Shown here in pieces: positions 52,693 through 64,000 of a DNA stretch of 64,000 nucleotides. The position numbers and the translations under genes were made by a program. The stretch is from contig CP141145.1 of assembly GCA_035235625.1 (NCBI GenBank), positions 38,172,668 to 38,236,667 of the forward strand, in the 5' to 3' direction. The DNA comes from Saururus chinensis (taxonomy: Eukaryota; Streptophyta; Magnoliopsida; Piperales; Saururaceae). Below the pieces are notes generated by a model. It searched no databases, was not told the origin of the DNA, and saw nothing but the letters and a program-made list of their open reading frames with translations. Within the stretch, counting starts at the first letter, position 1; every line of letters starts with the position of its first letter.

Positions 52693-53625
52693 ATGTCAGG
52701 GGTGTCACTTGCCGTTGGTCCTCGCACCGAAACGGATCAGCCCGCCACCAGCGCTAAGCAGAGAGCCCGGCAGCCGGCGGTGGGAGGGGTCATGGGCTCA
52801 CTCCGGGTCATCGAGCTGCAACTCGTGGCCTTCATCATGGTCTTCTCAGCCAGCGGCCTAGTCCCTCTCCTCGACCTCGTCTTCCCGGCCTTCGTGACCG
52901 CCTATCTCCTTGCCCTCGCCCGATTTGCCTTCCCCTCCCACCGCGCCCCAGCCACCTCCGGCGGCAGGGAAATCGTTCACGGAAGTCGGTTCTTCCGCTT
53001 CTATATCATCGTGGGCACCACCGTGGGGTTGTTCCTTCCTCTGGCGTACGTGCTGGGCGGGTTCGCGAGAGGGGACGAGCACGCGGTGCGATCAGCCACC
53101 CCGCACCTGTTCCTACTCTCCTGCCAGATCCTCACCGAGAACCTCATCAGCGGGTTTTCCCTCTTCTCGCCCCCCGTGAGGGCGCTGGTGCCGCTTCTGT
53201 ACACGGTGAGGAGGGTCTTCGTCCTCATTGACTGGGTGCACGATGTCTGGCTTAACAAGACTCTGCCTGCCAATGCTGATATTAAGGTAGTTAATTACTC
53301 TCATGAGCTGTTCTGTTTCAAACTTCTTTATATATACTTCGCCTTAATTAATGCCGTGCATAATGGTAGTGTGATATTGATGGCGTTTCTGTAGGATGTG
53401 GCGTGGTTGTGGTTTGGGAAGGTCCTGGCCGTGGCCAATCTAGCCTATTTTTCGATCAATCTGTTCGGCTTCTTGATCCCGCGGTTCTTGCCCAGGGCAT
53501 TCGAGAAGTACTTCAGCCAGAGGAACGAGGTTTATGCGAAGATGGCCGAGGACAAACGTTCTCCTGTGGCGTATCCCACGCCGGCGCCTAATGCTTCTAA
53601 GCTCCGGCCCAAAAAAGCTGACTGA
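52693..53625 (+). CDS. Plant multi-pass membrane protein, probably DUF7733
   Basis: Two exons, 52693-53286 and 53395-53625, joined in phase 0; 274 residues, GC-rich. A soluble Thr/Ala/Gln-rich head of about 35 residues precedes five or six hydrophobic segments: LQLVAFIMVFSASGLVPLL, FPAFVTAYLLALARFAF, FYIIVGTTVGLFLPLAYVLG, LFLLSCQILTENLISGFSLF, a partly amphipathic VRALVPLLYTVRRVFVLIDW, and VLAVANLAYFSINLFGFLIP. The C-terminal tail is basic and Pro-rich. Layout and motifs resemble a plant-only family that I recall as DUF7733; that name is from memory and less certain than the gene itself. No function is known to me. The 108-bp intron has clean GT-AG ends. Confidence 0.82.
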
Positions 53626-56600
53626 TCGTTTCCACGTATTCTGCTTCAGCTCTATATGTGATCTTTCAAACTTTATCATTGACTTTGTATATCTTGCATA
53701 GCCTGCTGTTTGTGGATGCATGGATACTTGTTTTCCCGTGTGGTAGGTTAGTTGTTGAGTTTTTTTCGTAAAAGCGAAAGCGTCGATCGCGATCAATCGG
53801 CTGATGATCGATCTCGAATCGACCGAGCGAGCGAATCGGACAGGGCAATCGCCCAATCTGATCGACCGACCAGACCGATCGATTGATTAACCGATCGATA
53901 CTTTCAGAAAAGTTTTACTAATTGTTTTATCGATTCATCCGTCGGTGAACTGTTCTATATTTTTTCTAAAGCTAGGCGATCTATAGATATGCACATAACC
54001 TTTCATATTTTAAAGGCTAAAAATGTCTAAGGGCTTAATGTCTCTTTGTTTGAGGTGACCTTTTTTCCTGTTTTATACATAAAAAAGAGTGTGTTTTATA
54101 ACAATGAGTTTTTTTTGTGTTTCCTTAAAATCTAAACTGCACTCACAAAAACCTCAAGAAGGAGAGAATAAGTGAATTTTTGAATTCTTTCTTTTTTAGT
54201 GCAGATCCTATAAATATGCTTGAGAACTTCATAACAATTTTGTTGGTTTATAAAGGGGGTACATAGAAGTTGTGTTCTACCCTATATTTTCAAAGTGAAG
54301 TTTTGAACATTAATATCATTTAATAGTTTGGCAAAAAGTCGAACACGATGGGGGCCTGCCATGCAGTCCATGCCATTCAGGGTAATTACCGGGTGGTTAC
54401 ATGATGGAGACTATTAGATATTGAGAGCGGACTTGGATTGGCGATGATGTTGCAATTTGAATATGCAAGTTAAGTGGTCCTATGATCGTGCAATATTCAT
54501 GATCCATCCAATTTATTTTATTAATGATCCATCCAAAATCTTTTCAAAAGAAACGGGGCTAGCTAGCTCAATGGCTAAACCTTTCTTTTTAGGTTGTGTA
54601 TTATTTTATTCATGTGTTGAGATGGGGGAGCTAAACGGGTCTAACGTTACTTTTTAGAAACTGCAAAATTGGTGGTCAGACGTGATACAATTTCTTAGTG
54701 CTGATATTTACCGAAAAGCAAACAAAGATGGAATCAAAAGAAATTGGATATGGATATTCCAAAAATTCTGGAGACAAATGCCTGCGTGTTAGTGTTAGAG
54801 CAAGAACACTGAATAACAGCTACGATTATTGGAAGGGTCAGATGTGAGGATAGCTTCTTGGATTTTGTGGTACAATTCGCCAAAATCCATTTAGATCTTC
54901 TATCCCACACTGCTCACCCGGTAGACCATAAGTTTTAGACCAGCCAGGTCAGTTCACAACTTAGCCTGTGGGGGGCAACCTAGCCTATGAGGGGCCGTGT
55001 CGGGCCTCCATAAAGTCTAATTGGTCAATTGTAATTTTTTTTTTAGCGGGCACAAGGGTTGGCTCAATACTTTGGGCCTTGCTGGGCCTGTTTTTGAAGA
55101 TGAGGGCACCCTTTGCCACTTCTAGTTACCAATTCATGACACCATGATTGACCTGTAGATCGACTAATTTTCATGATTAAGACTAGGTGACCAACACGGG
55201 AAATGGTAAAGAGAGGAATTTGATTCAACAATTCTCATATTTTCTATCTCTACAAGTCCTCTGGTCATACAAGTTGGTCATCTTGACCAAAAAATACTAG
55301 AAGAAGCAAGCCTCAATATCAAGTGTTGACCATCACTTGGCGAATTAGAAATTGTTCTTGTTGGATTTGGTTTTAATTTGGTAATCCCATTAGTACTAGG
55401 AAAAATTAAAATATTTATTATATTTTTATTTACTCTCTTAATCTCAAGAACTTCATTATTTTTCTGTTTATTATTTACTATTGGTCGGGCTTGGCTATGG
55501 CAAGACCTTGCATGGCACCTATAGTCGGTGAAGCTAATAAGGTTGTGGCTTTGGTTGTATGCGTCATTTTTAGTCGGCAGTGTCACTATGTTGTCAATTG
55601 TGGAGAAGAGGATGAAATAGAGGAGGGATAAGGGGGAAGAAGGGAAGAGGTAGAAAGAGAAGAGGAAGGGGTTTGGACTATGCCACAATGTCACAGGGTC
55701 ATAAAAGGAAGAGGGAAGGGGTAGAATAAGGTAGAAAAAATTCATATATTGAGATATAAATGAGAGAATTTAAAGATTTTTATATGGGATAAATATAAAT
55801 TAAGGTATTGAGAGGATTATTATGGTGTATATATTAACCAAAAAATAAAAGAAGTTAATATTTTTATTTTATTTTTTTTACACTGTAGACTTTATGCCAT
55901 AGAGAAAAGTAAATTTTATGTTGTTAGGTGGAATCCACCTTTCCTATGAAATCAAAGTTAGTGTAAAGCTTATGATATATATAAAATAGAGTATGAATAT
56001 CATGTTTCTTAATTAAAGCACCAATATATATGATTTCCGAAGTTTATATTGGTACTTTTTAAAAGAGTATCGTTGATGAGTTCGGGTTCACATGTGTCAA
56101 CATGAATTTAAGCATCATCGGCCATCAGATTTCGATCTAACAACGAGCATTACTCAAGGTAGATTACATTGCTTTCCCTTTTGCCGTTAGATTTCAATCT
56201 AATCTAACGGTTCATGATGCATGCTAATGTTCATATAATATTTTTAAATTTTTTCATAAAATTCATTTGAATTTTGTAAATGTGTTACCATCCCGCCTAG
56301 ACACTTAAGAAGAGTTATAGCACGCAAATTAATTTTTGGATCTTTCCGTGCATTCATCCCTCACTTGTGGAGAATGCCAAAATATGGCCCGAACGGGATT
56401 CCCACTGCTCAGGAGCAATACCATATTATATTATAGGAATACCATATTATATTATAGGAGTAATGCTATTGTGACGTTATCTTTCACACGTTAAAATTTT
56501 ATTTCATTATTTTTACCCCACCCTATTAATGCCCCACACTCATTGATGAGGTTAAAATAATAAAATAGAGTTTTAAAGTAATGAAGTAGAGTTTTGCCAA

Positions 56601-58554
56601 AATTAACATAACGCAAACATTATTCGTACGGACGAGCCGAGATCTTTAACTGTACCCATGAAGAGTTGTTTCGTTTTATTGTTATATTCATCATGAGTTG
56701 CAACGCATTAATAGTGCTTCTGCTTGGTAAAATGAAAATGACAGGGACTTATGGTGCGGCCCAAGTCTCATTTACGATCGACGCTAGTACCTAATGTCCC
56801 TGGTCCTGACAAGTGACAAAACCCCGGTGCCTATGTGCATTATTTTTTCGCTTTTTTATTTAAAACATTAATAGTTTTTACGCATAGCATACGTTGAACT
56901 TATTATTAGGGAACATAATTTTTTTTTCTTTTTTAATACGTCGAGCTAGCTCTCTTCCATGCACTTCTCTCGTAGTCACCCCTTTTTGTAACGTACGTGT
57001 TTTTCATACTTTCTAGCTATAATAGACCGAGCACAAGGAACGTATGGGGAATGTTTATTTTTAAAATAAAAAATATATATACTAACATATATTAGTACAA
57101 GTAATACTTGTACTTTGAGCATTAGCGTGTGTGTCGTCTATCTTAAAAATAGACGCTTCTTATGCATCGGCTCAGCTCATAGTGAAACATGAAAAACACT
57201 TCACTTAATAACTCATACACATCTTACACACTTTTCTGGTGAACCGTAATCTTTCCATAAACTCACGCCCTCTTTCTCTTAACACATAACGCCCATGGAT
57301 GCTGGACCCCAACATCTTTTTTCTTTACCAATGTTAGGTTCATTGGCACTTTTATATGGTAACAGTCACTTCCGTGCTTGCTGGTTACTAAGATAGCAAA
57401 TTAGTTTCTATGACTTTAATTCCAAGTACTCAACATGGATGGCGAAATAGTTCGTTTGATAACCATGTGATTTGTGGTCCACTGCCTGCACACATGTTGT
57501 GCCCATCTCCAGTACAGATGTGGCAAAGGGTCTGGCGCAAGCATATCCAGTGACTGTCACCCCCCATTTCCTTGTCGTCTCGCCGGTACTGGAGCCTTTT
57601 TTTTTTCCTTTCTCTTTTTACCCCTTTGCTAGCTGATAAAAGGAACTATTTCGCCATGAACCCACCAACTCACTCAGAGCTCTCTCTGATCTGATCGAAA
57701 TGTGCGAGTCTTACCTGCTGATCTTGTACTCTTGATAGACATGGTAGATTTCGACACGATTTTGAGTTTTCCCACCCCAGACATACTTGCATTATTTACC
57801 AAATACGCATTGAAACAATGAAAGCAAGTCCCGTTTATGTGGTTTTCCTTGGCTTGCTAAATGAGAAGGCTGGGGTCCCAGCGGCACCAGGCATCTTTGG
57901 ATTGCCAAACCTTGACTGTCCCACCGTCTAATCAGTGATGACAGCATTTTGTTTTTCTTGGGTACTAATCAGTGAGGGCGGATTGCGTTGATGAAAAGCA
58001 TGAAATCAACCTATCAACCATCTTGCACTTCCCTTGCCACCATTTCCTTCCACTTCAAACTGCAGAAAAAATAAATCCATTTGACAACATGCAGAATCGC
58101 TAGCTGAAGACGAAGAGGCAAATGGGCAATGGGCCATACAGATGGGAGTTGCCCACCCTCTCAACACCTAAGTCATGAGCCCAGCCAGCCCATTAATTCT
58201 ACTCTTCAGCAAGGTTTCTTCAGGGTCAAGGATTTTTTTTTTTGTGTTTTGGTAGAAAGGTCAAGGATTTGTTCAAACTTCAAAGTTTTCTTCCCATTTG
58301 GCATTTGTCAAAGAACCTAGGGTAATTCCATAATTTGGCTCAACACCCGATAGGCCAATCGCGAGGCTCCCCCATCGCTGGGGCCACCACTCCTTTTTCC
58401 CAGTCTTTTACCTGGAAAAGCTCGCACCTCAGAAACAGTGACCAACCTTCACACTGCGACCTCTTCCTCTCTCTCCCTCTCTAAACACAACTCAAAAAAC
58501 CCCTTAATCTTCCTCCCCTTCCCGACCTCGCTGGACTCAAGATAGGGTGGGAAA
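53626..58554. other. Gene-free region, 4.9 kb
   Basis: Begins with the probable 3' UTR of the upstream gene, which runs into a CGATCG-rich stretch (53776-53905). Farther on there are AT-rich spans and small palindromes, one at 56184-56210. Frames at 54457-54657 and 55278-55745 are not convincing. The last ~200 bp, pyrimidine-rich with CTCTCTCC words, is probably the 5' UTR of the next gene. Confidence 0.5.
56184..56210. repeat. Perfect 10-bp hairpin
   Basis: CCGTTAGATT and AATCTAACGG enclose a 7-nt loop. A related GCCATCAGATTTCGATCTAAC word lies about 60 bp upstream, so this is probably one end of a decayed foldback element. Confidence 0.7.
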
Positions 58555-59331
58555 ATGAAGAATCTGTACTCGAAAAGCAAAGGAAAGATTTACCCGTCGC
58601 CTGCTTCGTCGTCTCCTTCACCAGCTCCAGCTTCCCCCAACAAGGCTGCTCTTTCCGTGCTCAATCTCCTCCCGGCTGCTATCCTTGCGCTTGTTTCGGT
58701 GATGGGTTTTGAAGACCGGGAGGTGCTGGCATACCTGCTACTGAGGTCCATGAAGACCCCGTCCCTGATGCTGCAGGAGAAGAAGAAGTGTAAGAAGACT
58801 CCCGCTGCCGTCCACCGCCCGCTCCTCGACTGCCCCTGCTTTGACTGCTACACCAGCTTCTGGATTCGCTGGGACTCCTCCCCCAACCGCGAGCTCATCC
58901 ACCAGGCTATCGAAGCCTTCGAGGAGCACCTGGCCAAGGGCGAGACCTCCTCCTCCAAAAAGGGCCGGAAGAAGGACCGTCGAGCGGGGGAGAAATCGAC
59001 CCAGAAGGCGAATCCGGGTCCAACTCTCGGCACACCAGCTCCTTCGCCTGAAACGGACGGCGCCAGTGAGGTCGCCGATGCTCAAGAGATTGTCAGCAAC
59101 AGTGCCACCAACTTGGGGTTCGAGGAAGAGGAGGAAAAGGAAGAAGGGGAAGTTAAGGGGGGCGTGATGATGATCGCGGCGGAGGACGAACACGTACAGG
59201 AGAAGGCGACGGACGGCCTGTACGTGCCGGCGCCGGCGGGACATAGCCGTGGTTTGGTGAGGAAGGTGTGGCCGGACATGATGGGAATGTTCAATTCCCG
59301 TTTGTGGGGTCTTTGGAATCCGAACGCATGA
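58555..59331 (+). CDS. Plant-specific protein of unknown function
   Basis: Intronless, 258 residues, GC-rich. Order of parts: a basic start (MKNLYSKSKGK), a Pro/Ser/Ala linker, a hydrophobic stretch around 33-64 (ALSVLNLLPAAILALVSVMG then EDREVLAYLLL), a conserved-looking block LDCPCFDCYTSFWIRWDSSP (90-109) followed by NRELIHQAIEAFEEHL, a Lys/Arg-rich segment (SSKKGRKKDRR), an acidic run near 190-200, and a C-terminal motif ending FNSRLWGLWNPNA. I remember similar plant proteins without assigned function; the CPCFDCYTS cysteines could bind metal, which is a guess. Codon use and the sharp compositional zones support a real gene. The first ATG after the pyrimidine-rich leader was chosen. Confidence 0.85.
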   Translation: MKNLYSKSKGKIYPSPASSSPSPAPASPNKAALSVLNLLPAAILALVSVMGFEDREVLAYLLLRSMKTPSLMLQEKKKCKKTPAAVHRPLLDCPCFDCYTSFWIRWDSSPNRELIHQAIEAFEEHLAKGETSSSKKGRKKDRRAGEKSTQKANPGPTLGTPAPSPETDGASEVADAQEIVSNSATNLGFEEEEEKEEGEVKGGVMMIAAEDEHVQEKATDGLYVPAPAGHSRGLVRKVWPDMMGMFNSRLWGLWNPNA

Positions 59332-59666
59332 ATTATGGAGTATGAAAAAGCATTTTTTTAGAAGTTAAAAAAAAAACTAGGAAAAGGGCAAAAGGAAGAA
59401 GGTGGGGATCATATTCCCCATCTCTCCAACCCCCTTGCATGGAATGCCTTTCTTTTTTGAAAAATTTTGTACCACTTCCCTTTCTTTTATGTTTAATTAT
59501 CATATATACTTTAGGGCCGAGAATTTTTTTCTTTCGTTCGGAGGTGGCATGATTCATGTCTTTGACACTCTTTATTTCTGCATGATATAATAAATTATTA
59601 ATAATCTGCCAGACAAAGAACTTAATATCTTTTATTAGAGACTTGTTAGTATGAGCACGGGGAGCC

Positions 59667-59780
59667 AGCCGTGTATTTCACCATTTAAGGCACAATTCAT
59701 CAGTATTTATGACCGCTTGTTACCTTGATGTCCCACAATTATATAGATGAATTATTTTGTAAATGGTAAAATACACAGCT
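59667..59780. repeat. Foldback repeat with 21-bp arms
   Basis: AGCCGTGTATTTCACCATTTA (59667-59687) pairs with TAAATGGTAAAATACACAGCT (59760-59780) with two mismatches, leaving a 72-nt loop. Probably a MITE. Confidence 0.75.
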
Positions 59781-61920
59781 AAAATGGTGTGCAACAAATT
59801 TCTCAAACACGCGGGGCTTAGGCATCTTTGCATTTAAATTTCGATCGGATAGCACATATTAGCCTAAGTTAAATAGGCATATCTTTTTTTAATGTGCACC
59901 GTTGAATCTTGATCGGACCACTTTCAATTACCAGACACAATTTTACGCGACTCTCTATTATAGGAAAATAATATTTTTACATCAAAAATACACAACAAAA
60001 ACTTACACATAATTTTTGATTAGTTAAGATGAGTAAGCCCATGTGAATTTAGCGTGAAGCCCACTAGTGAAGCCAATCAGGAATATCACTATCCCTATTA
60101 TAACTCGGCTGTAGATTAGTGCTCTTTTTTTCTTTAAAAGACTTAGGTCTAGGCTCTCAGAATCATGGAAGTGGTCTTGCTTTTACAAATCAGGGAGCGC
60201 GCCAATTTGACTGCCTTGCCCCTGAAATGGATGTACGCCTTTTGTGCCTTGGTTGGGTGGCAGCACGGAGGGAGGGCGCTATGCCCTAATGGGGAACCTT
60301 TGAAACTTTATAAATTTGTTGGACTGCTCGATATTAACGCTTTATGTTATGTGTCCGATGCAAGTATCTTTCTAACTTTATTACCTATTTCCCAGTCTTC
60401 AAATAAGTTTCCTATTTAAAAAGTTAATTTATTTTAAAATAAACATATTATTTACTTAGTTATTAAACTACTTTTTCTTTTTTATGTAGTATATATATAT
60501 ATATATATTATTAATTCTTTTATTTTGATAAAAAAAATATTTTTTTAAAAAAAATTGAGTAATATAAGGTGATTTAAATAATTAAAATTTTAAAATAAAG
60601 ACATTTATTTTAGGACCAAAGCAATATATTAGAGAACACTTCTATATACACCTTAATAATCTCTTTAATACACTATTTTACTCATAAAATTATAAAAAAA
60701 TTTATAAAGTTGATGAGGTATTAAGGAGATTATTTCGAGTGCATATAGATATATTTTATATTATATTTATATACATGTAAATCAAATACAGAGTGGTCTA
60801 CGTCGATTTTTGTTCCTTCTTAGCCGTTGGTGTTGATTATCAATGGTATTACTGATGATGGCTTAATTGCAACGCAGTGCGGGGGGGGCCCAGCTGTTTG
60901 CCTCTTTCAGGTTCACAGGGGAGAAGAAGATAAGCATGATGGGGGCATTTAAGGCATTATGCAGAGTGAATGATGATGATGGCAGTCGAGTGTGGTCATT
61001 ATCTCCGGAAGGGAGGGTGTTTTGGTCTTTCCACTACGTAGTTGGGTTCAGTGACTGGCCGCGATTAATGGAATGGGCCGGGCTCCGGTAAGAGCTTTTT
61101 TGTTTGTTTGTTAGTTTTCATAGTACTTTTCTGCACCAGCTCTGACAAATAGTCCCATTTTATTTGGCCCATGTTTCTGTCCTTTTCTGATTTTAATATA
61201 AGCAATGCTTATTGGGTTTAAAGAAGTAATTTGTTTGGAAACCATGCGCCACTAATTATAATCATGTAAGTAGCAAAGTGCCTGGGGCAACTTAATGTGA
61301 GGGGGTTTAGACATCAAAATATCCCAGTCATGTTCACCGGGGCAGGCTGCATCTCTGCTGTACATGATTCATGGAGGGTGAAGTTACTAGAATGACCAGC
61401 GGCACTGCTTGAGCAGCCTTTGAGCTAGTACCCTTTGGCAGCCTTCAATACATGCAAACATCAGCCACCTGCTAAATTATTACTCTCTCATATTGTAAAA
61501 AAATTACCTAGTGAGAAGCACCTTACATCACTACAAATAAAAATAAAAATTAATTAATTTAGTATATTTTCTGACCATAAAAATGATTAAAAAATAATCT
61601 TTTCTAACTTTGATTTTAGAAGTATACTCAAAGCCTTTTAATTTGTAAGAAAATGAGAAATAGAATATTAAATATGGAACAATTTTTTTTAAATGAATCG
61701 AATTCTTATTCAATTAAAATTTTTGTAAGTGGTCTAAGTTCTGTGCCGACTCATGAATAAGCTGATACAGACATACTGTAATGTCACCATTTGCCAACCA
61801 CCAGCAGAGAAAGAGACTGATGAAGGTGCTACTGAAATCGATTGGTGACTCTGGTAGCTTATGCAAAGGGAAACACATTTATTCCAATAAATAGTGAAGA
61901 AGCCTATGCTTTGTCAAATA

Positions 61921-61998
61921 CTTCCTCCCATATTAATAGTTTCATTTTAATTTATTTTTAAAAAAATAAATAAAATTATTAATGTGGTACAAAGAGAA
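61921..61998. mobile_element. Short Stowaway-like MITE, 78 bp
   Basis: Flanked by TA at 61919-61920 and 61999-62000. The TIR CTTCCTCCCATATTAATAG and the complement of the right end match those of the 224-bp element at 10390, with most of the interior lost. Confidence 0.8.
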
Positions 61999-63149
61999 TA
62001 TATATTTGCCTTTAGGGCCTACTTAGTGGTAAATGTTATTTTATAAACCAATAACTACCCCCAATTCCCCAAGCAAATGGCATTGCTCAGGACCCAAGTA
62101 TTCTTGGACAGCTTCTTCGCCAACCTGATGAGACTGGCTCCCTTCCAGCATCCATGTCAAATTCTGGTTGTAGAGTAACTGCGTGATGATGTGTCCCATC
62201 TGATTTGTACTTGGTATCTACTCCTTGGAAATTTCTTTTCCTCCTTTCTGAAGGCTAAGCACTGCGGCATTACATTTACAATCCCAGTCTACCCTCCTCT
62301 TTGTAAAGATTGTTTCATTATTACTTGTAATTTATGTGCCGAAAGTAGACTGGATTTTTGTACGTTGGTGGTCCCCCGTGGGTCAGAATTGCAAGACAAT
62401 CATAACATCAAAGTTCTTATTACGAAGTTGCATTAATATGACAGATTGGTACCCGTCCAAATGAATGCTTCTCTAACATATAGTTCACTGATGTCCCAAT
62501 TTCATATCTTTCCTATACAGTATACAGCAGCCACATATACATCAATATTTAGTTCATCGTGATAGAAGGCCAAATTCCAAATTTTAGCTAAAGTATGCAC
62601 TCTTTGCGATAACACAAGAATGATTAACGATAGACAAATTTTACGCTAAGGCTGCAAGACCCTCGCATGTTTCTTTTGCATTATTGTTTAGTACGGAGGC
62701 AAAGGTATTGAACGATAAGATTTTGCCTACAAGTCAATAGTGCAAATCTCTCCAATAGTGGGACACAAATGTACTAATGGATACTCAGAACTATAAAATA
62801 CCAATGAGTCTCGTTTATATGCACTACACCCGGCTCGCCTGCCCTGTGATAACAGGGTTGGATCTCAATCCGACGACACACACAATGCACATGGTACACA
62901 CCAATCCTCATGTGATGCAGCACATAATAACTTTGCATCACATATTCTTTTCAATACCTATAACATGTAGAGATTCATGCGAAAGAATTTACGGAAGTCA
63001 GTCCGTAACCTTTACTCAAGATCCCGACAAGCTGCCTTCATTTGTCAGTTGTCCGCTACCGTCTGTCATTAGCGTAATTTTTTATCGAACGACATATCCG
63101 AAGTGAAATTATCAACCCTTTGCACTTGTTGTGATGTGTTCCACGACTG

Positions 63150-63799
63150 CTACTGGTTTGAGACCTGACAGTTTTCTCCGCCTAAGCAAATCAAGGCGAA
63201 GCCTTCCTTCTTGCCTCTTGGTATGAAGCTTCTATCATCCCGGAAAGTTCTAGATGACATGATAAGGTTGGACTTCAGAATTATCGCTATTGAACGGGAT
63301 GGATGGATGTTTTCAGTCAATTGAATGTTTACTTGCGGTTCCAGCATAATTAAATCTCCGACTGCATTCTCAGTGACAAATGACGTGTCCTTCTCACCTA
63401 GGGCTCTCTGTTGGAATCCTTGAGCTTTCGACTTTCCAGGACCAATAAATTTGACATTCACGTCACAAAGCTCACGAGGGCAAATGATCAGAAATTGACC
63501 TCACGTCCCCCACTATATACTTTATGGAGTGCAACTTTGTAGTCAGACTACACCGTGGTATTGCAGTGGAAATTCATCTCTGGAACTTTCTCTGACTAGC
63601 TTATCTTCAGCAGAATCAGACCCTTGACGATTTCCAATGAAAGCTTAACCTGATAACGTACACATCCACAATGAGGATTGCCATGCGAATGCTGCTTAAG
63701 AAGATAGATCACAAACCGTACTAATATCTTTGGCTTACACCCCCCACCACCGAAATGCCAAATACCATCGAGATGGACCGATAACCTCATGCTCTTCAC
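63150..63799 (-). other. Possible coding fragments of an unknown gene
   Basis: Two minus-strand open frames, 63596-63799 (67 codons) and 63150-63461 (103 codons), have mixed, protein-like composition without low-complexity runs. The second contains SFVTENAVGDLIMLEPQVN and ends with a stop at 63150. They could be exons of a gene entering from the right, or a decayed transposon. No motif is recognised and no start or splice model is proposed. Confidence 0.25.
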
Positions 63800-64000
63800 A
63801 CATCATAGATTGGGGAGGAGAGAAGTAGCCATGAATACATTGATCTCATAATTTGGGTGGATAATTATCTGTCACTACCTCATAGCTCAGAAGCATTGCC
63901 ACCTCGAGTCAAAATGCTTTAATTCAAACGCTGAATAGAACTTTGACTTTCTTAGTCTTCATTGAGTTCTTACTCGGCATTTGAGCATAGGGATACAAAC

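Larger units (their letters stand above)
59332..64000. other. Repeat-rich right end, no confident gene
   Basis: Holds a hairpin (59667-59780), a Stowaway-like MITE (61921-61998), a short (TA)n near 60490 and AT-rich filler. The plus-strand frames at 60165-60419, 60867-61091 and 62777-63106 resemble no family. Two minus-strand frames at 63150-63461 and 63596-63799 are listed separately. Confidence 0.5.

Noticed and set aside
62777-63106. 109-residue plus-strand frame
   Set aside because: No resemblance, His/Thr-rich from repetitive DNA, no supporting exons.

Overview
This is nuclear DNA from a flowering plant. The genes have GT-AG introns with pyrimidine-tract acceptors, encode plant-only families (Lhca2 of photosystem I, a DUF579 cell-wall methyltransferase) and are spread thinly through AT-rich DNA full of microsatellites and non-coding transposable elements. 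Intron-rich genes of moderate GC sit beside nearly intronless, very GC-rich ones (50-53 kb, 58.5-59.3 kb). That two-class pattern is typical of monocots, so a monocot is my best guess; the species cannot be read from the sequence.

Layout. 1-11.4 kb: no host gene; transposon-derived DNA, including a 2.4 kb non-autonomous hAT-type element (7662-10057) with a near-perfect 8-bp target duplication and a second TIR element with tRNA-like boxes inside it, then a Stowaway MITE. 11.5-13.0 kb: LHCA2 (+). 14.8-17.7 kb: nine-exon dCMP deaminase (-), convergent with LHCA2. 17.7-20 kb: repeat DNA with a perfect hairpin. 21.3-26.9 kb: thirteen-exon EXS-domain membrane protein (+) with one GC-AG intron. 28.8-29.1 kb: small DnaJ-type zinc-finger protein (-). 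29.96 kb: tRNA-Leu(AAG). 30.4-34.7 kb: ALKBH1 dioxygenase (-), head-to-head over 252 bp with a plastid-type YbeD/DUF493 protein (+, 34.9-42.2 kb). 44.5-45.8 kb: Moco-sulfurase-like PLP-transferase-fold protein (+). 46-50 kb: repeats only. 50.4-51.4 kb: DUF579 methyltransferase (+). 52.7-53.6 kb: multi-pass membrane protein, probably DUF7733 (+). 58.6-59.3 kb: plant-specific unknown protein (+). 59.3-64 kb: repeats and unassigned sequence, with possible coding fragments on the minus strand near the right edge.

These are independent housekeeping and plant-specific genes, not an operon-like system. Every splice model below was assembled by eye from reading frame, splice sites and remembered family sequence; all eight multi-exon models join in phase from start to stop. 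I see no convincing undescribed system. The best leads are the shared ALKBH1/DUF493 promoter, the nested hAT element, a MITE carrying three G-boxes, a triplicated intron repeat in LHCA2, and three uncharacterised plant proteins.
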